From NCBI GenBank assembly GCA_947585615.1, contig CANPXD010000013.1:1-34802 (forward strand): DNA of 34,802 nt. Direction: 5' to 3'. The stretch comes from an uncultured Clostridia bacterium (lineage in GTDB: Bacteria; Bacillota; Clostridia; Oscillospirales; Acutalibacteraceae). Every line of letters begins with the position of its first letter. The first letter of the stretch is position 1. The translations under genes and the position numbers were made by a program. Positions 1 through 9,715 of the stretch are shown here, one piece after another. A model generated the notes under the pieces. The model was not told the origin of the DNA, searched no databases, and was given only the letters and a program-made list of their open reading frames with translations.

Positions 1-2
1 CG

Positions 3-383
3 TATCTCAGAAGTAAGGCGGTACGTCATTTTGAAAAGGGAAGAATCGTTATTTTCGGATGCGGAACAGGTTCACCGTTTTTCTCCACCGATACGGCGGC
101 GGCGCTAAGAAGCGTTGAAATAAATGCAGATGTTCTTTTGAAAGCAACAAATGTGGATGGAATTTACGATAAAGACCCGAATAAATTTGACGACGCCGTA
201 AAATACGATAATATCACGTTCAAAGAGGCAATCAACCGAGATTTGAAAGTTATGGATTCAACGGCATTTTCGCTCTGCAAGGACAATGATATGTCAATTC
301 TGGTTTTCAATCTGAATGATCCCGATAACATATGCAGAGCTGTTTGCGGTGAAGCAATAGGCACACTTGTTAAAAATAATTGA
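3..383 (+). CDS. pyrH: UMP kinase, 5'-truncated by window edge
   Basis: Reading frame is open from position 3: [61 protein letters not shown], the PyrH C-terminal half; followed by frr as usual. Confidence 0.95.
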   Translation, partial: YLRSKAVRHFEKGRIVIFGCGTGSPFFSTDTAAALRSVEINADVLLKATNVDGIYDKDPNKFDDAVKYDNITFKEAINRDLKVMDSTAFSLCKDNDMSILVFNLNDPDNICRAVCGEAIGTLVKNN

Positions 384-401
384 GAAAGGGAATGAATTAG
401 T

Positions 402-956
402 ATGGAAGCTTTATTCAGCAGAACAAAGGAAAAAATGGAAAAATGCCTTGATTCTCTGGAGAGAGATTATAAGGCAGTCCGTGCAGGCAGGGCAAATCCT
501 GCAGTGCTGGACAGAATATCGGTAGATTATTACGGCTGCCCGACGCCGATTAATCAAATGGCTGCGATAAGTGTTCCCGAGCCGAGAGTTCTTATGATTC
601 AGCCGTGGGACGCGACAACGCTCAAGGATATTGAGCGCGCTATCAATAGCTCGGACATCGGAATAAATCCGAGCAACGACGGAAAGGTTATACGTTTAAT
701 TTTTCCGCAGCTAAATGAGGAACGGCGCAGAGAGCTTGTTAAGGAGGTCTCGAAGCGCGCCGAAGATGCAAAGGTAGCGATACGCAATGTGCGCAGGGAC
801 GCAATGGACGATCTGAAAAAGCTCAAAAAGAACAGTGAAATCACTGAAGACGACCAGAAAGACGGCGAAAAGAAACTGCAGGACATTACGGACAGCTACG
901 TTAAACAGACAGAAGAGATGGAAAAGAAAAAAGAACAGGAAATCCTTTCTATCTAA
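402..956 (+). CDS. frr: Ribosome recycling factor
   Basis: 184 aa; VRAGRANPAVLDRISVDYYGCPTPINQMA..., RRDAMDDLKKLKK; canonical position after pyrH. Confidence 0.97.
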   Translation: MEALFSRTKEKMEKCLDSLERDYKAVRAGRANPAVLDRISVDYYGCPTPINQMAAISVPEPRVLMIQPWDATTLKDIERAINSSDIGINPSNDGKVIRLIFPQLNEERRRELVKEVSKRAEDAKVAIRNVRRDAMDDLKKLKKNSEITEDDQKDGEKKLQDITDSYVKQTEEMEKKKEQEILSI

Positions 957-1017
957 CCGATTTTAAAGAGGCGGAGGGAAATGAACCTCCGCCGTTCTCG
1001 CATTAAGGAGAAGAAAT

Positions 1018-1731
1018 ATGGCTTTATTCAAAAAAAATGAGCAGAACGCCGAATTTTCCGTTTTGCCGGAGCATATCGGAATAATAATGGACGGAAACGG
1101 CAGATGGGCAAAAAAACGCGGACTTCCGAGAACTGCCGGTCATAAGGCAGGCGCTGAGGTCTTTAAAAAAATCTCAAAGGAATGTGCAAGACTTGAAATA
1201 AAGGAAGTCACCTTTTATGCGTTTTCAACAGAAAACTGGAAACGACCGAAAGAAGAAGTTAAGGCGATTATGACGCTTTTCCATGACTACCTTATTGAGG
1301 CAAAAAACGATATGGAGGCAAGTGGGAATATAATCGTAAAATTTATCGGAGAAAGAAGGGGAATCGCGCCGGAACTGCTGAAACTTATGGACGATGCCGA
1401 GCGTGAAACCTCAAAAAGAAACGGAACGCTTATAAATGTTGCGGTGAATTACGGCGGACGCCAGGAAATCGTTGCCGCCGTCAACAGGCTTTTTTCCCTT
1501 GGAAAAACGGAAATCACAGAGGACGATATAAGCAGAAATATTTATACATCTCCTGAATGTGATTTGATAATCAGACCGAGCGGAGAGGAACGGCTGTCAA
1601 ATTTCCTGCTGTGGCAGGCGGCATACAGCGAATTCTGGTACAGCGATGTGCTGTGGCCTGATTTCAGTGAAAAGGATTTGCACAATGCACTTTCGGATTT
1701 TGAAAAGAGAAATCGCAGGTTTGGAGGTTGA
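1018..1731 (+). CDS. uppS: Isoprenyl (undecaprenyl) diphosphate synthase
   Basis: HIGIIMDGNGRWAKKRGLPRTAGHKAG and SGEERLSNFLLWQAAYSEFW motifs. Confidence 0.97.
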   Translation: MALFKKNEQNAEFSVLPEHIGIIMDGNGRWAKKRGLPRTAGHKAGAEVFKKISKECARLEIKEVTFYAFSTENWKRPKEEVKAIMTLFHDYLIEAKNDMEASGNIIVKFIGERRGIAPELLKLMDDAERETSKRNGTLINVAVNYGGRQEIVAAVNRLFSLGKTEITEDDISRNIYTSPECDLIIRPSGEERLSNFLLWQAAYSEFWYSDVLWPDFSEKDLHNALSDFEKRNRRFGG

Positions 1732-1736
1732 CGCCA

Positions 1737-2603
1737 ATGAAACAGAGAGTGATTACGGCAGTTGTTCTGCTCTGCATACTTGCGCTTGCAGTATGGCAGA
1801 TAAACACGCCGATTATGGTTGCCTTGGTAGCTTTTTTGTCTGCCGTTGCATCAAATGAAATAATGAAATGCGCAAAAGTTGAAAATAATTTTATTATTGC
1901 TCTCGGCACAGCGTTTTCGGCGCTTGTTCCGTTTTTCGCAAGTCCCGTTGCGCTTTATCCGCTCGTTTCTCCCGAAATATGGGATAAGGTAATCAGTTTT
2001 ATACCGAACACCGTGTTTATCATAGCACTTGTTCTTGTGTTTCTTCTTGCAATGCTTAAAGGCTATGCGTATACAACGTTTGAAGATGTAGCAGTTTCAG
2101 TGTTTGCAAGTGTTCTTGTTCCGTTCGGTTTCTCCATATTTATAAAGCTTCGTGATATGTTTTTAAATGAGCAGTTTGGAATTTATCTCATTTTCTTTGC
2201 TTTAATTTGCGCGCTTGGGACGGACAGCGGTGCGCAGCTCGGAGGAATGGCATTCGGAAAGCATAAAATGAGTCCGAATATCAGTCCCAAGAAAACCGTC
2301 GAGGGAGCTGTGTGCGGAATCATTTTCGCGCTTGTTCTGAACGCTGCCGCGTTTTTGCTCTACAATCGTTTTGCTGATTACAGGATAGACGCCGCAGGAA
2401 CAACGATTATTCTTGTGTGCAGCGTACCGATTTCCTTTATGGGAATGATGGGGGATTTGAGCGCGTCCGTACTGAAAAGAAATTTCGGAGTTAAGGATTT
2501 CGGAAAAATATTCCCGGGTCACGGCGGTGTTATGGATAGATTTGATTCAGTTTTGTTCACGCTTCCTCTTACATACGCTATGGCGCTTATTGCTTTTTGC
2601 TGA
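1737..2603 (+). CDS. cdsA: Phosphatidate cytidylyltransferase
   Basis: GDLSASVLKRNFGVKDFGKIFPGHGGVMDRFDS signature; multi-TM; ATG at 1737 preceded by GGAGG (ORF track start 1728 is an upstream TTG). Confidence 0.95.
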   Translation: MKQRVITAVVLLCILALAVWQINTPIMVALVAFLSAVASNEIMKCAKVENNFIIALGTAFSALVPFFASPVALYPLVSPEIWDKVISFIPNTVFIIALVLVFLLAMLKGYAYTTFEDVAVSVFASVLVPFGFSIFIKLRDMFLNEQFGIYLIFFALICALGTDSGAQLGGMAFGKHKMSPNISPKKTVEGAVCGIIFALVLNAAAFLLYNRFADYRIDAAGTTIILVCSVPISFMGMMGDLSASVLKRNFGVKDFGKIFPGHGGVMDRFDSVLFTLPLTYAMALIAFC

Positions 2604-2611
2604 GGTGAAAA

Positions 2612-3757
2612 ATGAAAAATATATCTATTCTCGGTTCTACAGGTTCAATAGGAACGCAGTCGCTCGACGTCTGCCGGATGCACAATTACAATGTTAAATG
2701 TCTTACGGCAAATTCAAATGTTGATTTAATGGAACAGCAGATAAGAGAGTTTTCCCCGGAGCTTGTCTGTATGATGAACGAAAAAGCCGCATCCGAGCTA
2801 AAAACAAGGATTGCAGATATGTCTGTTAAGGTGCTCGGCGGAATGGACGGACTTGTTGAATGTGCCGTATATGACGGCGCAGATACGGTTTTGAATTCGG
2901 TAGTCGGAATGATAGGTTTGCGTCCGACCCTCGAGGCAATAAAAGCAAAAAAGACAATTGCTCTTGCAAACAAGGAAACGCTTGTTGCCGGAGGTCATCT
3001 TGTAACAAATCAGGCAAAAGAATACGGCGTATCTATTCTTCCAGTGGACAGCGAACATTCCGCTATTTTTCAGGCGCTTCAGGGAAGCCCGAGAAAGGAA
3101 GCAGTCAAAAAAATAATCCTTACAGCCTCAGGAGGACCGTTTTTCGGTAAAAAGCCTAACGAGCTTGAAAATGTTACTGCTGCCGACGCGCTCAGACATC
3201 CAAACTGGAATATGGGTGCGAAAATTACCATTGACTCAGCCACTATGATGAACAAGGGACTTGAATTTATAGAGGCAAAATGGCTTTTTGATATGCCTAA
3301 TGATGATATTGAAATTGTTATTCATCGCGAGTCCGTTATTCATTCCGCAATAGTTTATCAGGATAATTCCATGATTGCCCAGCTCGGCGTTCCCGATATG
3401 AGAATTCCGATTCAGTACGCGCTGACTTATCCCGAACGTCTGCCAAGTCCTGTGGCTCCGCTTTCTCTTGCGGATTATGGGAAGCTTACGTTTTTTGAGC
3501 CGGATTACAAAACGTTCAGATGTATTGATGTGTGCAAAAGAGCGATTGAAGCAGGCGGACTTCATCCTGCCGCCGCAAACGGAGCAAACGAAGAAAGCGT
3601 GAGACTTTTCCTTGAAGGTAAAATTAAATTTACCGATATTGCATATCTTAATGATGAGGCGATGCAGAAAGCGCCCGAAAATAAAAATTTCACCCTTGAC
3701 GATGTCCTTGATGCGGACAGAGCGGCAAGGGAATACGTTAAAGAGGCGGTTAAGTGA
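2612..3757 (+). CDS. dxr: 1-deoxy-D-xylulose 5-phosphate reductoisomerase
   Basis: MKNISILGSTGSIGTQSLDV N-terminus, ALANKETLVAGG, DSEHSAIFQ, ATMMNKGLE motifs. Confidence 0.97.
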   Translation: MKNISILGSTGSIGTQSLDVCRMHNYNVKCLTANSNVDLMEQQIREFSPELVCMMNEKAASELKTRIADMSVKVLGGMDGLVECAVYDGADTVLNSVVGMIGLRPTLEAIKAKKTIALANKETLVAGGHLVTNQAKEYGVSILPVDSEHSAIFQALQGSPRKEAVKKIILTASGGPFFGKKPNELENVTAADALRHPNWNMGAKITIDSATMMNKGLEFIEAKWLFDMPNDDIEIVIHRESVIHSAIVYQDNSMIAQLGVPDMRIPIQYALTYPERLPSPVAPLSLADYGKLTFFEPDYKTFRCIDVCKRAIEAGGLHPAAANGANEESVRLFLEGKIKFTDIAYLNDEAMQKAPENKNFTLDDVLDADRAAREYVKEAVK

Positions 3758-4794
3758 GCTTGACATCTGTTTGGAACACAGTATATCCCATAATTATAGC
3801 TATACTTTTCTTTGAGCTTATTATCATTATTCACGAAGGCGGACATTTCGCAGCCGCCCGACTTATGAAAATAAAGGTAAACGAGTTTTCAATAGGAATG
3901 GGTCCGAAAGTTTTTTCCTTTAAAAAGGGAGACACAACGTATTCGCTGCGATGGATTCTTTTCGGCGGATATTGCTCAATGGAGGGAGAAAGCGAGGATT
4001 CCGAAGCCGAAGGCTCATTCTCGCAAAAGGGCGTAGCGGCGCGTATATTTGTTGTTGTTGCAGGAGCGGTTATGAATCTTATTCTCGGATTTGTGTTAGT
4101 TCTGTGCATAGTCGGCGGTCAGAATCTTGTGGGAACAACAACGGTTGCCCGTTTTGACGAAAATGCGTCAAGTTATTCCTGCGGATTGCGAGAAGGAGAC
4201 AAAATACTCAGTATAGATGGAATGAGAATTTATACGCCGACCGATGTGCAGACAGGACTTTCACGCTCGGCGGACGATACAGTCGAAATGGTTGTTGAAA
4301 GAAACGGCGAAAATATGCCGCTGAACGTCAGATTCAACACAGAAGTCTACGAATCGCATCAGTATATTTCAATGGATTTCTGGCTGCTCGGAAAGGAAAA
4401 AAGCTTTGGCAGTGTTTTGTCAAGCGGATTCAACAATTTTGTTTCTTATGCCAGAATGGTCTTTCTTTCCGTTCACGACATTATTGCGGGGCGTTACGGA
4501 ATTTCCGATCTGAGCGGTCCTGTTGGAGCCGTTTCGGTCGTATCAGACGCCGTTAAAACAAGTAGGTTGTCTATGCTCAGAATAATGGCGCTTCTTACAA
4601 TTAATGTCGGACTGTTCAACCTTTTCCCAATACCTGCCCTTGACGGCTGGCGTCTGTTTTTGCTTGTGGCAGAGGGAATAACAAGGCGAAGACTGCCGCA
4701 GAAATGGGAGTATATTATAAATGCAGTTGGTCTTGCGCTGCTGCTTTTGCTGATGTTTTTTGTAACGTTTTCCGATATAACAAAGTTGTTTTAG
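3754..4794 (+). CDS. rseP: RseP-family site-2 zinc metalloprotease with PDZ domain
   Basis: HEGGHFAAAR (HExxH), PDZ-like segment, NLFPIPALDG second motif; GTG start overlapping dxr stop. Confidence 0.93.
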   Translation: MSLTSVWNTVYPIIIAILFFELIIIIHEGGHFAAARLMKIKVNEFSIGMGPKVFSFKKGDTTYSLRWILFGGYCSMEGESEDSEAEGSFSQKGVAARIFVVVAGAVMNLILGFVLVLCIVGGQNLVGTTTVARFDENASSYSCGLREGDKILSIDGMRIYTPTDVQTGLSRSADDTVEMVVERNGENMPLNVRFNTEVYESHQYISMDFWLLGKEKSFGSVLSSGFNNFVSYARMVFLSVHDIIAGRYGISDLSGPVGAVSVVSDAVKTSRLSMLRIMALLTINVGLFNLFPIPALDGWRLFLLVAEGITRRRLPQKWEYIINAVGLALLLLLMFFVTFSDITKLF

Positions 4795-4810
4795 ATTTAA
4801 AAGGTGGATT

Positions 4811-5863
4811 ATGATCAAGAGAAGAGAAACTAAAAAAATTAAGCTTGGAAATACCTTTATAGGCGGCGACGCGCCGATTCTTGTTCAGTCTATGCTGAAC
4901 ATTCCCGCAAACGATATACAACATTCTGTCGAACAGGCGAAAGAACTTGCGGCGGCAGGCTGTGAGGTGATTCGCTTTGCCATACCGAATGAAGACGCGC
5001 TAAGGCTGATTGAGCCTATTAAAAACGCAGTTGATGTTCCGCTCGTCGCAGATATACATTTTGACTACAGACTCGCGGTAGGAGCGGCGGAACGCGGAAT
5101 AGACAAAATCAGAATCAATCCCGGAAATATAGGCGATGAATCAAGAGTTAAAGCTGTTGCGGACATATGTAAAAGAAAGGGTCTTCCCATAAGAATTGGG
5201 GTAAACAGCGGCAGTCTTGAAAAGGAAATACTTGCAAAGCACGGTTCTCCGACGCCTGCCGCGATGGTTGAATCCGCGCTTTACCATGCGTCGCTTCTTG
5301 AAAAATTTGATTTTGACGACATTGTTATTTCCATCAAATCGTCTGATGTGAATACAATGATAGCCGCATATGAACTTGCGGCACAGAAATGTTCCTATCC
5401 TCTTCACCTTGGCGTAACGGAGGCAGGAACGGAAAGAATGGGCATTATAAAATCGGCGGTAGGAATAGGTTCATTGCTGACAAGGGGAATAGGTGATACT
5501 ATACGCGTAAGCCTTTCGGATACACCGGTTAAAGAGGTTTTCGCGGCATTTGATATACTTAAAGCGATAGGACTTAAAAAGGACTGTCCCTACCTTATTT
5601 CCTGTCCCACGTGCGGAAGAACAAAGATCGATCTTATCGGTCTTGCAAAGCAGGTTGAAGAGCGCCTTCGGGACTGCAAAAAGCCGATTAAAGTAGCTGT
5701 TATGGGCTGTATTGTCAACGGCCCGGGTGAAGCGAGAGAAGCGGATATAGGAATCGCAGGCGGCGACTCAAACGGTTTGATTTTCAAAAAAGGCGAGATA
5801 TTGCGCAAAGTGCCAGAGGATAAGCTGCTTGAAGAATTGATGAAAGAGATAGAAAAACTGTAA
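4811..5863 (+). CDS. ispG: 4-hydroxy-3-methylbut-2-en-1-yl diphosphate synthase
   Basis: SCPTCGRTKIDL and VMGCIVNGPGEAREADIGIAGG motifs (Fe-S enzyme). Confidence 0.97.
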   Translation: MIKRRETKKIKLGNTFIGGDAPILVQSMLNIPANDIQHSVEQAKELAAAGCEVIRFAIPNEDALRLIEPIKNAVDVPLVADIHFDYRLAVGAAERGIDKIRINPGNIGDESRVKAVADICKRKGLPIRIGVNSGSLEKEILAKHGSPTPAAMVESALYHASLLEKFDFDDIVISIKSSDVNTMIAAYELAAQKCSYPLHLGVTEAGTERMGIIKSAVGIGSLLTRGIGDTIRVSLSDTPVKEVFAAFDILKAIGLKKDCPYLISCPTCGRTKIDLIGLAKQVEERLRDCKKPIKVAVMGCIVNGPGEAREADIGIAGGDSNGLIFKKGEILRKVPEDKLLEELMKEIEKL

Positions 5864-8800
5864 TGAATTATTTTAAAGATTATTTTAGCGAATATGTTGA
5901 CAAGTATCAGCTTTCGTGCCTCGGAGATTCTGAGATTACACGTTTTACCGTAAAAACTCAGGAGAGGGAACTTGAAATAGTGTTAAATATTCCCGAACTT
6001 GTTCCGTATTCAGAGTTTGCCGCTGCCGAAACAAGTCTGGCAAAGAATATGGATTTAAGAAAAGCCGTTATTAAGCCAAGGTATCTCAGCGAGCTTTTTG
6101 AAACGTCATATTTCGGTTCAATTATTGAATTTGTTAAAAGAAAAAACAGCGCGGCAAACGGATTCTTTGAAAATGCTGATGTTGAGCTTGTCGAAGACAA
6201 GCTTGAAATCAGTCTTAAAAACGGCGGTGCGGAAATACTGAAAAGTCAGAAAATAGCTCAGCTTATAGAAAGCACGGTTTCGGATATGTTCGGTATGTCG
6301 GTTACCGTCGTGTTCAAAGAAGTCCGGGCATTTGATATGGAAAAAGCCGTTAAGGAAGCGGTTGCCGAAAAGACTCAGCAGGAGGAGCAGATAAGGCAGG
6401 AAAAGGAAAAGAATAAAAAGCATCAGCTGCTCGATGATTTTCCGCTCTACATAGACACAGCCAAAGTTATATACGGAAATCAGATAAACGAAAAACCAAA
6501 GGCGATAGAGCAGGTATCCGCTGAGGACGGAACTGTTACTGTCTGGGGAGATATAATTAAGTCCGAAGCAAAGGAAACACGCCGCGGGGGCAATACTATT
6601 TTTACATTCGATATTACGGATTATACCTCCTCGCTTACCGTTAAAATGTTTGACAGAAACAGTTCTCTTGAACGTCTTGTGGAAAAAATCTGCATTGGAC
6701 AGACGGTTATTGTAAAAGGAAATTACAGCTATGACAATTTCTCCGGTGAGTATATAATATCCCCGTTTTCCATTGAAACGGTTTTAAAGGCTGAAAAGGA
6801 AGACAATGCCGAGGAAAAAAGAGTGGAACTTCATATGCACACCTCGCTTTCCACTATGGACGGAATTTCTCCGCCTGCGGCACTTGTTGAAAGAGCCGCC
6901 AAGTGGGGACACAGTGCAGTTGCAATAACCGACCACGGTGTTGTTCAGGCTTTGCCTGAAGCGTATTCCGCAGCAAAAAAAGCAGGCATTAAGCTTATTT
7001 GCGGAATGGAGGGATATCTTGTTGACGATGAAAAATATCCCGAATTTATGAAAATGAAAATAAGCGATTTCAAACGCTATCATATAATTCTTCTTATTAA
7101 AACCCTTGAGGGAAGAAAGGTGCTCTACAAGCATATAACCGCCAGCAACATTAAGTACTTCAGAAGCAGACCGCTGATTCCTAAATCCGCTTTGAGGGAA
7201 AACAGAAACGGTTTGATTATCGGCTCTGCCTGTGAGCAGGGAGAGGTTTATCAGGCGATTCTTGAGGAAGTTTCCGATGAAGAACTTGAAAAAACCGCCT
7301 CTTTCTACGACTATCTTGAAATCCAGCCGAACGGAAATAATGAGTTTATGCTCAGAACAAGCCGGGATGAATATGTTAAGAACAAAAAGGGAGAAGATAA
7401 GAAAAATATATACTGGAAAGTAAATACGCAGGAAGATTTAATTAATATCAACAAAAAAATTGTCGCTGTTGCCGATAAGCTGAAAAAGCCCGTTGTGGCT
7501 ACGGGAGACGTTCATTTTCTTGACAGAAAGGACGCGAAATTCAGAGCAATAATAATGAATGCCCAGAAGTTTGCCGATGCGGACAAGCAGGCACCTCTCT
7601 ATTTTAAAACAACAGATGAAATGCTTGAGGACTTTGCGTGGGCAGGAGACAGGGCAAAGGAATTTGTTATTGACAATCCGAATAAAATTGCGTCTATGAC
7701 AGATGATATACCTCCCATTCCGCCGGGAACGTTTCAGCCTCATATTGAGGGAGCAGAGGAAGAATTGCGTGAAATATGCTATAAAAACGCAAGGGAAAAA
7801 TACGGAGATCCCCTGCCCAAAGAGGTAGGACCGAGACTTGAAAAGGAACTTGATTCAATTATAAAGCACGGCTATGCGGTTCTTTATGTAATTGCAAAAA
7901 GGCTTGTTGAGAATTCGGAAAAACACGGGTATCTTGTAGGCTCAAGAGGCTCTGTCGGATCGTCTCTTGTTGCGCATCTCGGCGGAATATCTGAGGTTAA
8001 TCCCCTTCCTCCGCATTATGTCTGCCCCGAATGCAAATACAGTGAGTTCTTTACATGCGGTGAGATCGGCTCGGGCTTTGACCTTAAACCGAAAAACTGC
8101 CCTGAATGCGGAACTGCAATGAAGCGAGACGGACACGAAATTCCATTTGAAACATTCCTCGGTTTTGACGGGGACAAAGAGCCGGATATAGATCTTAATT
8201 TCAGCGGCGATTTCCAGTCACAGTCACATAGATTTACGGAAGAACTTTTCGGTAAAACACACGTTTTCAAGGCAGGAACAACTTCAACGGTAGCTGAAAA
8301 AACGGCATATGGCTATGTTTTAAATTATTTAGAGGAAAAGGGTATAAAGGTAAGCCGTGCTGAGGAAAACAGGCTTACCACAGGCTGCACGGGGATAAAG
8401 AAAACGACTGGACAGCATCCCGGCGGAATGGTTGTTGTTCCGAGTCAGTATGAGGCAGAGGATTTTACACCTATTCAGTATCCTTCCGATGATTCCAAAA
8501 AAGGCACGCTCACAACGCATTTTGACTTTAAAAATGCTCTTCACGATACTCTGCTCAAGCTTGATGAGCTTGGACATGATGTGCCGACGATGTATAAATT
8601 CCTTGAGGATGCAACGGGAATACCCGTTATGGATGTGGATATATGTGATCCAAATCTTTATAAAATGATAACATCCACTGAACCGATAGGTGTAAAGCCC
8701 GAGGAAATAGACTGCCAGACAGGAACTCTTTCAATACCTGAAATGGGAACGCAGTTTGTTATCGGTATGCTTATTGAGGCGAAGCCGAAAACCTTTTCCG

Positions 8801-9666
8801 ATCTGCTGCAGATTTCAGGTCTTTCACACGGAACGGACGTTTGGCTCGGAAACGCTCAGGATCTGATCACAAAAGGAATCTGCACTATATCCGATGTTAT
8901 CGGATGCAGAGACAGCATTATGACATATCTTCTGCATAAATGCGAAAAATATGAGAACGAAACGGGTAAAAAGTCACCGCTTACAAAAAAAGACTGCTTT
9001 AATATTATGGAATATACCCGAAAGGGAAAAGCGCCGAAAGAGCTTCCGCCTTATGAGGAAAAGATGAAAACAGTCGGGGTTGAGCAATGGTACATAGATT
9101 CATGCTATAAAATAAAATATATGTTTCCCAAGGCGCATGCCGCAGCTTATGTAATTGCCGCGCTTCGTCTTGGCTGGTACAAAATATATTATCCCGTTGA
9201 ATATTACAGCGCATACTTTACCGTTCGCGGAGGCGATCTGGACGCTGCTGCCGCGATTGGCGGAAAAGAAGCGGTAAGACGCCGCATTGATGAAATTAAT
9301 GCCAAGAAAGAAAACAAGACCGCGTCCAAAAAAGAACTTGATACCGGGGTTGTTCTGCAGATTGTTATTGAAATGCTTTGCAGGGGGATAGAATTCTTGC
9401 CTGTGGATTTGTATAAATCAGATTGGCGTGTATATAAGATTGAAAACGGTAAAATAAGACTCCCGTTTTCCGCAATCCCGGGCGTGGGCGAAGAAGCCGC
9501 AAAATCGCTTGCTGACGCGGTTAATGACGGCGCAGGAAAATACCTTTCCTGTGACGATCTTATGGAACGCGCGCATATCGGCAGCGGTGTTGTTGAATTG
9601 CTGAGGGAATACGGTGCTGTTAAAGATTTGCCGCAAAGCAACCAGATTTCGCTGTTCGGGTTCTGA
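5863..9666 (+). CDS. polC: DNA polymerase III alpha subunit, PolC type, without embedded exonuclease domain
   Basis: OB segment, PHP (VELHMHTSLSTMDG, AITDHGVVQ, GMEGYLVDD, GDVHF), zinc finger CPECK...CPECG, catalytic PDIDLNFSGD, GTTSTVAEKTAYGY, C-terminal clamp-binding-like QISLF. Only 17 residues separate YLVDD from YHIILL, where PolC normally carries the DEDD exonuclease. Confidence 0.97.
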   Translation: MNYFKDYFSEYVDKYQLSCLGDSEITRFTVKTQERELEIVLNIPELVPYSEFAAAETSLAKNMDLRKAVIKPRYLSELFETSYFGSIIEFVKRKNSAANGFFENADVELVEDKLEISLKNGGAEILKSQKIAQLIESTVSDMFGMSVTVVFKEVRAFDMEKAVKEAVAEKTQQEEQIRQEKEKNKKHQLLDDFPLYIDTAKVIYGNQINEKPKAIEQVSAEDGTVTVWGDIIKSEAKETRRGGNTIFTFDITDYTSSLTVKMFDRNSSLERLVEKICIGQTVIVKGNYSYDNFSGEYIISPFSIETVLKAEKEDNAEEKRVELHMHTSLSTMDGISPPAALVERAAKWGHSAVAITDHGVVQALPEAYSAAKKAGIKLICGMEGYLVDDEKYPEFMKMKISDFKRYHIILLIKTLEGRKVLYKHITASNIKYFRSRPLIPKSALRENRNGLIIGSACEQGEVYQAILEEVSDEELEKTASFYDYLEIQPNGNNEFMLRTSRDEYVKNKKGEDKKNIYWKVNTQEDLININKKIVAVADKLKKPVVATGDVHFLDRKDAKFRAIIMNAQKFADADKQAPLYFKTTDEMLEDFAWAGDRAKEFVIDNPNKIASMTDDIPPIPPGTFQPHIEGAEEELREICYKNAREKYGDPLPKEVGPRLEKELDSIIKHGYAVLYVIAKRLVENSEKHGYLVGSRGSVGSSLVAHLGGISEVNPLPPHYVCPECKYSEFFTCGEIGSGFDLKPKNCPECGTAMKRDGHEIPFETFLGFDGDKEPDIDLNFSGDFQSQSHRFTEELFGKTHVFKAGTTSTVAEKTAYGYVLNYLEEKGIKVSRAEENRLTTGCTGIKKTTGQHPGGMVVVPSQYEAEDFTPIQYPSDDSKKGTLTTHFDFKNALHDTLLKLDELGHDVPTMYKFLEDATGIPVMDVDICDPNLYKMITSTEPIGVKPEEIDCQTGTLSIPEMGTQFVIGMLIEAKPKTFSDLLQISGLSHGTDVWLGNAQDLITKGICTISDVIGCRDSIMTYLLHKCEKYENETGKKSPLTKKDCFNIMEYTRKGKAPKELPPYEEKMKTVGVEQWYIDSCYKIKYMFPKAHAAAYVIAALRLGWYKIYYPVEYYSAYFTVRGGDLDAAAAIGGKEAVRRRIDEINAKKENKTASKKELDTGVVLQIVIEMLCRGIEFLPVDLYKSDWRVYKIENGKIRLPFSAIPGVGEEAAKSLADAVNDGAGKYLSCDDLMERAHIGSGVVELLREYGAVKDLPQSNQISLFGF

Positions 9667-9682
9667 CACAGTAAATTTAGTG

Positions 9683-9711
9683 TTGACAACAGCAGTTTAA
9701 TATGTTAGCAT
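9683..9711 (+). promoter_or_regulatory. Candidate sigma-A promoter for the his cluster (TTGACA-N17-TAGCAT)
   Basis: TTGACA 9683-9688, 17-nt spacer, TAGCAT 9706-9711; 42 nt upstream of the hisZG ATG. Confidence 0.6.
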
Positions 9712-9715
9712 ATTA
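9698..9715. promoter_or_regulatory. Inverted repeat TAATATG-TTAG-CATATTA overlapping the -10; candidate operator
   Basis: Perfect 7-bp arms separated by 4 nt, centred on the -10 of the candidate his promoter. Confidence 0.5.

Noticed and set aside
7021-7081. Possibility that the missing PolC exonuclease reflects a frameshift or pseudogene
   Set aside because: The ORF stays in frame with all downstream catalytic and C-terminal clamp-binding motifs intact; looks like a precise domain absence, though read support should be checked.
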